Assembly: GCA_900491605.1 (NCBI GenBank)
Contig: UESW01003881.1
Location: 1,406,157-1,470,156, forward strand
Length of the DNA: 64,000 nucleotides
DNA from: Calamus simplicifolius
Lineage: Eukaryota > Streptophyta > Magnoliopsida > Arecales > Arecaceae
Reading direction: 5' to 3'
The notes below the pieces were generated by a model. It ran no database searches and was not told the origin of the DNA. It saw nothing but the letters and a program-made list of their open reading frames with translations. Of this stretch, positions 55,070-64,000 are shown piece after piece (positions within the stretch are counted from its first letter, which is position 1; each line of letters opens with the position of its first letter). The position numbers were made by a program, and so were the translations under genes.

Positions 55070-57599
55070 CTTCTTCTTTGGCTGCCCCTTCGCATCTGCA
55101 TCCTTGGGATCCCTAAATATTTTGCTGCGAACCAGGTGAATAACTATCCTGTCCAGATAGAACCAACTCAAATGCGGAAGGGTCACGGCGAGTAGAAGTA
55201 TCAACCTCCAATGAAGCCCGCCCACGTATACCGATCTTCCTTTTCGCAGGTTCTTCAAGAGATGTACTATCAGGACTTGCAATCTCTCTTAATTTCTTTA
55301 ACATTTGCAATTGAGATGCCCCATCTAACTGCTCGAATTTCTCGGCAATTATATTCAACTCTGGTTTACAGGTCAACTTCACACTTTGCACATTTTTAGC
55401 AGGCTGCATATCAAGTTTCGTCCAATGAGGATCTATGCAGTCGAGGGGAATAGGCTGACCTTTCATCCTATACCGCAAAATCTCATGAGCACATGGTAAG
55501 CCATGTGTGCGTCGAATAGCACACCCACAAGCTGATTCATGAATCTCAGCTGAATTGGCCCGATTCGATTGGGCAAGGATATGATTTAATGCACATATAG
55601 ATATGAATCCTCGCAGTTCTTTGAATTCAGCAGGCTTAAAGTTGTGTTGCACGACCGTCAAACTCTTCTCGAATGAGGCTTTAATGTCGCTGTGCTGTAG
55701 CTCAATCAAACTATTTATTTTTGTCCAAGAAGACTCGAAAGTACCTTGGCTTGAACCAAGCTGTCTTTTAAGCCTTGCATGTGCACTTTCAGCCCTAGTA
55801 AAGTAAGAAAATTAGATCAAAGTTATATATCAAAGATAAAAATATAATATATGAATTGCTAAGGGAAATCTTTTTCTTGTAATACCTATTTGTTGTCACA
55901 TTCCCGTAGTGCCTATAATTGTCCGTCCATGCTGAGACAAATCTTTCCCTGTATTTGCTCAACCAGGTATCTGATACATATCGCAAGGCATCTGGATACG
56001 AACTGAAATCTCTCTGAAGTGCACTCCAACGAACATTATAGTCATCTTCTGTGGCTGACAGGACCAGTATATTCCAACTCATTATAAACATATCCCATTT
56101 CTCCTTTGTTTCAAATAATCTTTTGCATTGAGCCAGAACATTCCTACTAATATGCCATCTACATAACATATGTGAAGATGTAGGAAATACCCTCTTAATT
56201 GCATTCAATAGAGCCAAATCTCTATCTGTGATTATCACCTCAGGCAAAACATCAGCATCCATGACACTGCGCAATCTATCTAATGCCCATGTATAGTTAT
56301 TTTCCCGCTCAGAGTCCATGTATGCAAAAGCAACAGAAAATGTGAGATTAGTTGATGTCACCCCCACAATCTCTAACAGAGGAAGACGATATCTATTCGT
56401 CTTGTATGTGCAATCCATAATCAATACACGAGGAAATGCACGTAACAAATCTATACATCCAGGGTGTGCCCAAAACAAGTCACGCACCACGTCAGTACTA
56501 CCGCAACTCCTATGCCACTCAATATATTTAGCATCGGCTAATTGACCAAGAAGATGTTGCATCTGTGATCTCCCTGCTTTCTCTAAAACCTTACACCTCT
56601 GGCGTGCATTGTAGATCGTCTTCATTGTCGTAACATTGTGGGCATCTCTTTGCTTCAATGTGGACAATATATCCTTTGGCCGAACCAAAGTTTTCGACAT
56701 ATCCACTAACAATGAAGTCTCCTCCCTAGATAATCTTCCAGCATATGAGTGTCCCTCGAAATGCTTCGCAGACGGATGATTGTGCACTCCACAAATAACC
56801 TCCAAAATCCAATCATCCCCAGTGTCCAATTTCCTTCCTCTTAATAAAAATGGGCATCCACACTTCTTTGTACCACTAGCCCTCTTCTTTGATCCCTTTT
56901 CCTTTTCCTTTCCGCTTGTGCATTTGTGCTTACCGCTCCTTTCGCAACCTAACTTGATTCTTGGTTTCCTAACATTGCTTCCCGAATCAGATGTTTTAAT
57001 TACAATAACTAATCCATTCCTCCTCCCAGCTTCCCGACACCAACTACACAATTCTTCTCTACTCTTGAATATCTACACAATAAATAGTATAATTTAGCAA
57101 GTATAGTATACAATTAAAACAAGTCAGCAACAATTGCAATCAAAATTATCTTACTTCGTAAGTTGTAAATTCATTTGTGTAATCCATAACACAATCTGAG
57201 CCAATTTTGCTTGATTCGGTTGACGCATCATCCTACAAGGATAAAATATTATGTTAAATTTATATTTGGAACATAATGGTTTCGTTCGGCTAAGTATGGC
57301 CGAACGGAATAGATTTGTTCGGCCAGAGCTGGCCGAACGGAATAGTTTTGTTCGGCCAGGGCTGGCCGAACAAAACAATATGTTCGGCATAACCTAGCCG
57401 AACAGAATGCATCTGTTCGGCCAGGTTAAGCCGAACATATTGTTTATGTTCGGCCAGCCCTGGCCGAACAAAACTATTCCGTTCGGCCCTGGTAGGCCGA
57501 ACGGAACGCGTTCCGGGAAAAAAAAAAAAGACGATTCAGTTTTTAAAAACGAACCTTATCGTCACCGTCGCCTTCCCAGATTACTAGTTGCTTCTCCAT
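55070..57599 (-). CDS. FAR1-like MULE transposase, exons 1-4 of the transposase-OTU gene
   Basis: Exons 57599-57555 (MEKQLVIWEGDGDDK), 57232-57155, 57072-55886 and 55794-55070, with GT-AG borders in phase. The FAR1-type DNA-binding region has SREELCSWCREAGRRNG, GTKKCGCPF and VICGVHNHPSAKH. The MULE DDE domain has LIMDCTYKTNRYRLPLLEIV and VIITDRDLALLNAIKRVF with two catalytic Asp; the likely third residue is the Glu in NRAESAHARLK, across the exon 3-4 junction. The SWIM zinc finger is CGCAIRRTHGLPCAHEI. It would bind the inverted ends and cut and paste the element. One extra T near 55131 (ATTTAGG) shifts frame at the end of exon 4. With that and the exon 5 base corrected the whole gene is 2673 bases, 890 residues. 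Confidence 0.9.
57284..57512. repeat. 33-bp hairpin array in intron 1 of the transposase gene
   Basis: Seven tandem units of exactly 33 bases, each GTTCGGCC-N(5-7)-GGCCGAAC plus a spacer, ending next to the exon 1 donor. The same kind of array sits at the same intron position in the neighbouring MULE (58166-58392). Confidence 0.9.
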
Positions 57600-57739
57600 T
57601 GTTGAAATGAGAGCTTTAAACCTTGTCTAGACCCTGATTTCAGAGACAATCGTTGAGAGAGGGAGGAGGAAGGGAGATGGCTGTGCCTGGGAGAAAGTTT
57701 GGAAATGTTATTAGGGGTTTTGATCATGTGGGTGTAGAT

Positions 57740-57850
57740 AGAAATAAGCAAGGGTAGAAAAGTAATTACATCTTAGGGTATTTTAGGTATTTAATTTTAA
57801 GTAAGTGTGGGTGTGGAGAGTAATCTTTGAGTTGCCAATAGAATTTCCCC
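57740..57850. repeat. Right terminal inverted repeat of the MULE
   Basis: Ends GTTGCCAATAGAATTTCCCC; inverted it matches the left end over CTATTGGCA and neighbouring blocks. It lies about 140-250 bases upstream of the transposase start codon and probably holds its promoter. Confidence 0.7.
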
Positions 57851-57859
57851 ATAATTGGA
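57851..57859. repeat. 9-bp target site duplication ATAATTGGA, right
   Basis: Matches 50108-50116. It also directly precedes GGTAGCCCTATTTGG, which looks like the left end of the next MULE. Confidence 0.75.
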
Positions 57860-58075
57860 GGTAGCCCTATTTGGCCCGTAGTTTTTCCTCAGTCCCACTT
57901 AATATATATATTCTTAAAAAATTTGAGCCAAAATATTCATGCTTACTCAGTGGCCCCGATCAAAACAGCCCCCCCTCCCCTGCCCTCCCCCTCCTTTCTC
58001 TCATTTCGGATCAAAATACCATTGGATCCGACCATTTGAAGCTTGGTTGAAAAGATTTCAACTTATAATCGAGCA

Positions 58076-60587
58076 ATGAACAAGCAACTAACAATTTTGA
58101 AAGGTTCTACGGCCGTAAAGGTTGGTTTATATTCCCGTCATCGAAAATTTTTTTTTTTCCATTCGTGAGTTGTTCGGCCCTATGTGACCGAACATGTCAA
58201 ATCTGTTCGGCCACACTGGGCCGAACTGAGTCAACATGTTCGATCCTGGTGGGCCGAACAGATTCCTTCTTGGCCGAACAGATTCCTTCTTGGCCGAACA
58301 GAAGATCGGCCACACTTGGCTAAACAGATGTCAATATTCGGCCCTGTGTGGCCGAAAATAAACTTTATTTTTGGCCACACAGGGCTGGACATCTCTGTTT
58401 TTTTGGGTTAATTATGATTAGGATTTAAAATGATTATTTGATCATGTAGGGCGATGCTTCGATCGAATACAGTATGATTGGCTCTGATTGTGTGATGGAT
58501 TACACAAATGAATTTACAACTTACGAGGTAAGAAAAATTTGATTACAATTATTTTAGTATTATTTGACTAAACAATGTTTAAAATTATCTACTAACATAA
58601 AACTATTTATTTTATAGATATTCAAAAGCAGAGAAGAAATGTGTAATTGGTGTCGGAAAGCTGGGAGGAGGAATGGATTTGTCGTTATTATTAAAAAATC
58701 CGATACGGGTAGCAATGTTAAGAAACCAAGAATTTTTTTTTTCTTACGAGAGGAGTGGTACTTGCAAAAGTAAACACATAAAGGAAAAGGGATCAAAGAC
58801 CAAGGCCAGTGGCACTAAGAAGTGTGGATGTTCTTTTGCCTTAAGAGGGAAAAATTGGGACACTGCAGATGATTGGATGTTAATGGTCATGTGTGATGTG
58901 CACATCATCTAGCTGCAAAGTATCTCAAGGGGCACTCATATGCAGGACGATTATCTAAGCAAGAGACTACAATGCTAATGGAGATGTCGAAGAGTTTAGT
59001 TCGGCCTAAGGACATATTATCTACTTTGAAGCAAAGGGATACCCTCAATGTTACGATAATGAAGACAATCTACAATGCACGGCAGAGGTGCAAGGCTGTA
59101 GATAGCTAGGAGATCTCAGATGCAACATCTTCTTGGTAAATTATCTGAGTGTAAATACATTGAGTGGCATAGGAATTGTATTAAGTCTGATGTTGTGCAT
59201 GACTTATTTTGGGCACACTCTGGCATTATAGAATTGTTATGTACATTTCTTCATGTGTTGATAATGGATTGCACTTACAAGACGAATAAATATCGTCTTC
59301 CTCTCTTAGAGATTGTGGGAGTGACATCAATTGACCTGATATTTTCTATTGCTTTTGTATACATGGACTCTGAGCGAGAAGATAACTATACATGGGCATT
59401 AGAGAGATCGTGCAGTGTCATGGACGCTGATGCTCTGGCTGAGGTGATAGTCATAGATAGAGACTTGGCTCTACTGAATGCAATTCAGAGGGTATTTCCT
59501 ACGGCAACACATTTGTTATATAGATGGCATATTAGTAGGAATGTTTTGGCCCAGTGCAAAAGGTTATTTGAAACAAAGGAGAAATGTGATAAGTTTATAA
59601 TGAGTTGGAATATACTTGTGTTATCCACCATAGAAGATGAGTTTAATGATCACTGGAATGCACTCCAGAGAGAGTTTGTACCTATCCAGATGCTTTACGG
59701 TATGTGTTAGATACTTGGCTAAGCAAGTATAAGGAAAGATTTGTTGCAGCATGGACGGACGCATGTAGGCACTACGGGAATGTGACAACTAATAGGTATT
59801 ACAAGGAATTGATAAATTTAAGAACTTTATAATTTAATTACACAATTGTTATCTCACTTTTATTTAATTTTATTTACTTTTCTAGGGCTGAAAGTGTACA
59901 TGCAAGGCTAAAAAGACAGCTTGGATCAAGCCAAGGGAATTGAGTCATCTTGGACAAAAATACATAGTTTGATTGAGTTGCGTGACATTAAAGCCTCATT
60001 TGAGAAGAGTTTGACAGTCGTGCAACATAACTTCAAGCCTGCTGAATTCAAAGAACTGTGTGGTTCATTTCTATAAGTACATTAAATTAGATCCTTGCCC
60101 AAGCGAACCAAGCCAATTAAATTGGGATTGATGATTCAGTTTGTTGGTGTGCTATTCGACGCACACATGGTTTACCATGCGCCACGAGATTGTGCAGTTC
60201 AGGATGGAAGGTCGGCCAATTCCCTTCGATTGCATAGATCCTCATTGGAGAAACTTGATATGGTGCCTGCTTCAAAGTGCAAAGTATTTAGCTGAGCTGT
60301 GAACCAGAGTTGGATATAATTGCTTAGAAATTCAAACAGTTAGATGGGTCTTCACAATTGCAGATGTTAATAAAATTGAGAGAGATTGCTAGCCCAGATA
60401 GTACTTCTCTTGAAGAACCTACCAAAAGGATGATTGGTTCACTTGGCCGCGGTCGTTGAAGGTTGATACATCTACCCGCTGTGATCCTTCAGCCTTTGAG
60501 TTGCTTCTTTCAGGACAAGATAGTTATTCACCTGGTACGGGCACTCCACCAATGACGCAAGTGTCAAAGAGGCAGCCAAGGAAGAAG
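58076..60587 (+). pseudogene. MULE transposase, second copy, exons 1-4, broken
   Basis: Exon 1 58076-58120 (MNKQLTILKG; 45 bases as in the first element), exon 2 58450-58527 (78 bases, MIGSDCVMDYTNEFTTYE), exon 3 58618-59795 and exon 4 59886-60587. Borders match the first copy exactly. The core 59120-59710 is open: LIMDCTYKTNKYRLPLLEIV, then VIVIDRDLALLNAIQRVFPT. Frame breaks include a T-run insertion near 58735, a stop and shift near 58910, a stop near 59107, a shift after 59690, several near 59935-60160 and an altered SWIM finger. It is not functional. Confidence 0.88.
58166..58392. repeat. Hairpin array in intron 1 of the second MULE transposase
   Basis: About six units of GTTCGGCC-N-GGCCGAAC at 30-36 base spacing, more diverged than in the first element; two copies of CAGATTCCTTCTTGGCCGAA are almost identical neighbours. 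Confidence 0.85.
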
Positions 60588-60609
60588 GTAAGAAGCATTT
60601 CTTCCATCC

Positions 60610-60845
60610 ATGGGACCATGCCGGCAACTTACGGTCCTATGCCGGTATGTGCCGGACTTGTGCTGGTATGTGCCGGCACATGCTGACAACTTTCAGGCCC
60701 TGTGCCGACAATTTTCGGACCCATGCTGAACCCTTGCCAGGACGTGCTGGACCCATGCTGGCAACTTCTGGACCCGTGCCGAGCCCATGCCGGCATGTGC
60801 TAGACCGTGCCGGCACGTGCTAGACCCGTGCCGTTTGTTATTACA
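60610..60845. repeat. CCGGCA-rich repeat in intron 4 of the second MULE
   Basis: Tandem variants of ATGCCGGCAACTT, GTGCCGGACTTGTG and GTGCCGGCACGTGC. The intron is 306 bases here and only 72 in the first element, so this stretch is an expansion. Related CCGTGCCGG motifs flank the inverted repeat of the first element. Confidence 0.75.
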
Positions 60846-60893
60846 AAGCGATTGTTTGCAATCTAATAGGATTCATTCGTAAATGCTTTGCAG

Positions 60894-61609
60894 GTTTTTC
60901 GTCATCGATCTGGTCATATAAGCCAACAATCTATATTGATCAAATTCCAGATGGGTTAAGGTCGTTCATCCAACATATCAAGGATGTTAAAGCTGATGGC
61001 AACTGCGGATTTAGAGCAATAGCTGACTTGCTGGAATTTGGAGAGGAGATTGGCTACGTATTAGGAAGGATTTATTACATGAGTTGCAATGTCATTCAGA
61101 GCACTATCGCGCTTTATTTGCTGTCGAAGGGAGGTTTGAGGAGATTGAACATGCATTATCATATTTTGATAATTATCCACCTTATGACCGGTGGATGACT
61201 ATGCCGGATATGGGGCACGTTATAGCGTCCTGCTATAACATTGTCCTATACCACCTCTCCTGCAACAATGTCTTACATTCCTACCTCTACGATCGGTGCC
61301 TCTTCCTCATTTATCCCGCAAAGATATTGCAGTGACGTTCGTAAATGGCAATCATTTTGTGGAGGTATTAATTAAACGTCTCTTAATCATCCTTAAATGA
61401 CTAATAATTTATTATGTTTACTAATTTATACATTTGTAGGTGTTTCTGTTACCGGGTCATCTCGTTCCCCTAATAGCAAGCAATTGGCGAAATATCATTT
61501 ACCATGTGCTTCCGGATGGGCTACTTCATATGAATCTAGGATTCATCAGTTCAGACAAACGATCTCGTCGGATGTTATTATTAGCGAGACTATTGAGTTG
61601 TTGAGTTAA
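60894..61609 (+). pseudogene. OTU protease part of the second MULE (exons 5-6), broken
   Basis: Exon 5 60894-61364 and exon 6 61440-61609. DVKADGNCGFRAIADL keeps the catalytic Cys and, unlike the first copy, the complete frame at this point. QCHSEHYRALFAVEGRFEEI, FDNYPPYDRWMTMPDMGHVI and NGNHFVEV (catalytic His) follow. Breaks: a one-base shift before the start of the OTU core near 60930, one near 61040, one near 61270 and one in exon 6 near 61488. The OTU core is thus recognisable but inactive. Confidence 0.82.
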
Positions 61610-61691
61610 TTTTGTTAGCAACAATCAAATTTGTATAATGTTTGCCATATTATATTAATTCCAAAAATTTTCATTCAAATTGAGCTAAAAG

Positions 61692-64000
61692 TGTAACATC
61701 CTGAAACCTTGTAATTTATGGCATTTTCATTTGAAATGAAAGTCAGAAAGTTTCAGTGAAATATAGGTATGTTGGCCTTTTGATAAATGTAAAGAGAAGA
61801 AATTTTGGAGTAAATGAGTATATTTCTGAATGTTAATGAGTTTGATTTAAGAAATTGAGAGACTTAAGTTTTAATGGGTTTAAATCACAAGAAAAATCAA
61901 GTTTAGTTTGAGTTTTATCCTGAAATGATGTTTTTAGTGGTTGGAGTTGACACTATTTGGAGTGGAGTCGACTCTGGCACGGTTTTAAACTTTCGGCTGT
62001 TTTGGAGTCGACACCTACAGAGGTGGAGTCGACACCTGCAGAGAAAACAGAAGGTTAACATTTCTGCTACAGTGTTGGAGCCGACACCTACTTTCTTGAG
62101 CCGACACCTATTTCTGCTGGAGCCGACTCCAAGACAGTAGGTTTTTCTGAGTTAAATCTAGAGAATTTCATATTTATTCCGTTTCAAGTCCGATTTGGAT
62201 GTCGTTTGAACCGTTGGATTTCTAAAATCGAGTTCTTCAAGATGGTAAAGTCTTTTCTGAAAATGTTACATAAAAGTATAAATTTAAGTGAAAAATAATA
62301 ATTTGGGCTATTAATCGATTAAAAAAATGCTATGTCAGGGGCAAATGGGAAAAGGCTCCGATGTCAATTGCTAATTGTGTTAAGGGCAACTTGGGAAAGA
62401 AAATCTAAGAGCAAAATATCATGGTTATAAGTGAGCCACGTGTTTTCTAAAAAGCGTGCGTTAAGAGTGTTTGAGGGCAAAAGAAGAATTTGGCATGCCT
62501 TAACCCTTAAGTTTCCCATGACTTGGTTCCCAAGTCATAGAAAAGGGGAAAAACGTGGGTTCAGCTAGAGAAAAGAAAGAAAGAAAGAAAGAAGAGAAAG
62601 AAGAGGAGAAAAGAGAGGAAGAGGAAGAAGAAGAAGGAGGAAGAAGAGGAAGGGAAAGGGAAGCTTGGGGTTTGTACTCGACTCCAGGTAAGCTATAACT
62701 TCCCTAGATCTTGCATGACTTTAGATTTTCTTAGATCATTGTATTTTAAGGTAATAGTAGAAGAAATCTTGAGTAGAGAAAGGGTGGAAGAAAATAATGA
62801 GATATTAGAGGATAGATCATATATGCATGCATGGTTCGTAGAAAAATCTCGTGTGAAGGTAATCCTAATAGCTATCATATCTGTATGTTGATGTAGGTCA
62901 AGAGGGTTATTCCAGGGAGCCGGAATACTGGAGTTAAGTACCAGTCGAGGAGTAACCTACTAAGGTGAGTGGGTTTCTCATCTAGCAATGAGAAGTTATT
63001 TGAGCTAGTATAATGAGATTAATACCTAGTTATATGTTATGTTATCAGAGTATTATGTATGTTTTAAATATGAGAATGAGAACTTAGTATATGATATTCT
63101 GATAAATGAGTTTTGAGCATGAGTTTTAATAAAGAAATAAGCATGAGTTTCGAGCATGAGTTTTGAGCATAAACACATAAGCATGAGTTTTGATGAGAGG
63201 ATTTTTAATGTATACATGGCATATTTGCATGATAAAGCTTTACAAATGATGTATGTATACTGAGCACTAGGCAGCTATGAGGCTGATCACCCTTTAGACT
63301 GTACTGTAGCATGAGCATTACACTACTATCGAGCCGGCACCTCCTTGCGAACAGATCGTACGATGAACCCCAGAATCAGGGTGAGTGCACGCTTAACCAG
63401 GCTAGTGGGGCTGGTTGTGAGCAGCCTATGGGGGCATGAATCATAGCTCAGTGGAGCTGATTACTATATATAGCCCGTGGGGGCAGAGAGAAAACCCAAG
63501 GTTCCAGGGTTAAGGAACAAAATACTTTGCCGGGTGAACCACACGGGTAAGGGGTGCTTTTGTGTGGGGATCCTGTTGCTAGTCATGCACCCGATGAGAG
63601 TACACCTACGGGAGGGCGACTGTAGGGTGATACCTCAGAGGCATTACACACACAGCCCAGCTCATGAGATTTAAAAGCATATGTTTAATAAAAAGGGCCA
63701 GTGGGCCAAGTAGTTATCCTGAGAGGGAGAGTTTACTTGAGATGCCAGTGGCAAGCAGATTCCGGTGGGAGTCTGAGAATTTAATAAAGAAGTTTGGGTT
63801 GTAGATAAAGAATGCATATTTTTATATTGTAATGCATGGATTTTTATCTTAATGAGTTATCTTTCAGTGAAAAGTTATTATAGAGTATTTCAGTACTGAT
63901 ATGTTATTTGAAGAATAAGCTACATTTTATTTTATCTGATATCATTTAAAAATGTACTTTGAGTTGTACAAGCTAAATAGTATCAGCATACGATTGAAAT
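61692..64000 (+). repeat. Probable Ty3/gypsy LTR (Del/Tekay-like), cut by the window end
   Basis: Starts TGTAACATCCTGAAACC, a beginning common in Del/Tekay-type LTRs. It continues without genes for over 2.3 kb with features of such LTRs: a GAGTCGACACC repeat (61944-62132), a GA-rich tract (62560-62665), and GC-rich segments such as AACCCCAGAATCAGGGTGAG. The far end, primer site and coding part are not in the window, so the assignment and strand are provisional. Confidence 0.5.
61944..62132. repeat. GGAGTCGACACC short repeat
   Basis: Seven to eight copies of GGAGTCGACACC or GAGCCGACACCTA, irregularly spaced by 15-40 bases, each with GTCGAC or GCCGAC. Confidence 0.75.

Larger units (their letters stand above)
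50117..57850. mobile_element. Nearly intact Mutator-like element (MULE) with PMD and transposase-OTU genes
   Basis: 7.73 kb, bounded by related inverted ends: CTATTGGCACCCCAAAAAAT near 50126 against CTATTGGCAACTCAAAGATT on the opposite strand near 57841, with looser similarity for about 100 bases, and 9-bp target duplications. It encodes a PMD protein on the plus strand (50995-52963) and a transposase with a C-terminal OTU protease on the minus strand (57599-54280). The genes converge on a ~0.8-kb inverted repeat. After one-base corrections both genes are open with consistent splice phases, so the element may be recent and potentially autonomous. The outermost eight bases of the two ends differ (GGTAGCTC versus GGGGAAAT). 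Confidence 0.88.
57860..61660 (+). mobile_element. Second MULE, same family, opposite orientation, decayed and truncated
   Basis: GGTAGCCCTATTTGGCCCGT at 57860 resembles the first element's end GGTAGCTCTCTATTGG. Transposase exon 1 starts 216 bases further on, compared with 251 bases in the first element. The same six exons follow on the plus strand. The PMD half and the far inverted end are not found before the LTR-like sequence at 61692, so the element is truncated. Confidence 0.7.

Noticed and set aside
57284..58392. Regular 33-base palindromic repeats that look like a CRISPR array
   Set aside because: Plant nuclear context, no unique spacers between identical repeats, no Cas genes, and the repeats lie in transposase introns.

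Overview
ORGANISM. This is nuclear DNA of a flowering plant, most likely a monocot and possibly a palm; that last step is inference from the repeat style and the gene set. Split genes with GT-AG introns, Ty1/copia and Ty3/gypsy elements, LINE relics and Mutator-like elements (MULEs) fill most of it. I see no rRNA, tRNA or CRISPR. LAYOUT. (1) 128-12185 is one complete but decayed Ty1/copia retrotransposon on the minus strand, with 2.2-2.5 kb LTRs, a 5-bp target duplication GTTAT, an initiator-Met-tRNA primer site and an extra ORF after pol. (2) 12191-18167 is AT-rich: a LINE relic with endonuclease and reverse transcriptase remnants, a ~37-bp satellite and a separate LINE 3' fragment. (3) 18168-23793 is a host gene: an ER-membrane-anchored bZIP factor of the bZIP17/28 type, two exons around a 3.5-kb intron. 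(4) 23794-26935 is intergenic and holds an interlocked pair of inverted repeats. (5) 26936-30243 is a Ty3/gypsy LTR with primer site, gag and a 58-bp tandem repeat, but no pol. (6) 31343-43495 is an array of ~1.55-kb T-rich units, interrupted by a 5-kb block with its own repeats. The units carry exon-like islands whose splice phases agree, so they look like amplified pieces of a gene. (7) 43880-46795 holds a second LINE relic, a (TA)n tract and a LINE 3' end. (8) 49518-49999 (minus) is a host gene for a mitochondrial ferredoxin-like protein of the plant complex I C1-FDX type. (9) 50117-57850 is a nearly intact 7.7-kb MULE with 9-bp target duplications. It has two convergent genes: a plant-mobile-domain (PMD) protein (plus strand) and a six-exon FAR1-like transposase fused to an OTU cysteine protease (minus strand). 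They are separated by a ~0.8-kb inverted repeat. (10) 57860-61609 is a second, decayed MULE of the same kind in opposite orientation, abutting the first. (11) 61692-64000 looks like the start of a Ty3/gypsy LTR that runs off the window. HOW THE PARTS RELATE. Only the bZIP and ferredoxin-like genes look like host genes. The MULE inserted about 120 bp upstream of the ferredoxin start codon. In the best-preserved genes (bZIP, ferredoxin, PMD, transposase-OTU) the only breaks are one-base length differences, mostly in homopolymers. Correcting each restores a coding length divisible by three with consistent intron phases, so they may be sequencing errors. The most unusual theme is arrays of short palindromes at ~30-75 bp spacing in elements with no relationship to each other: copia LTR, gypsy LTR and 3' region, and MULE introns.
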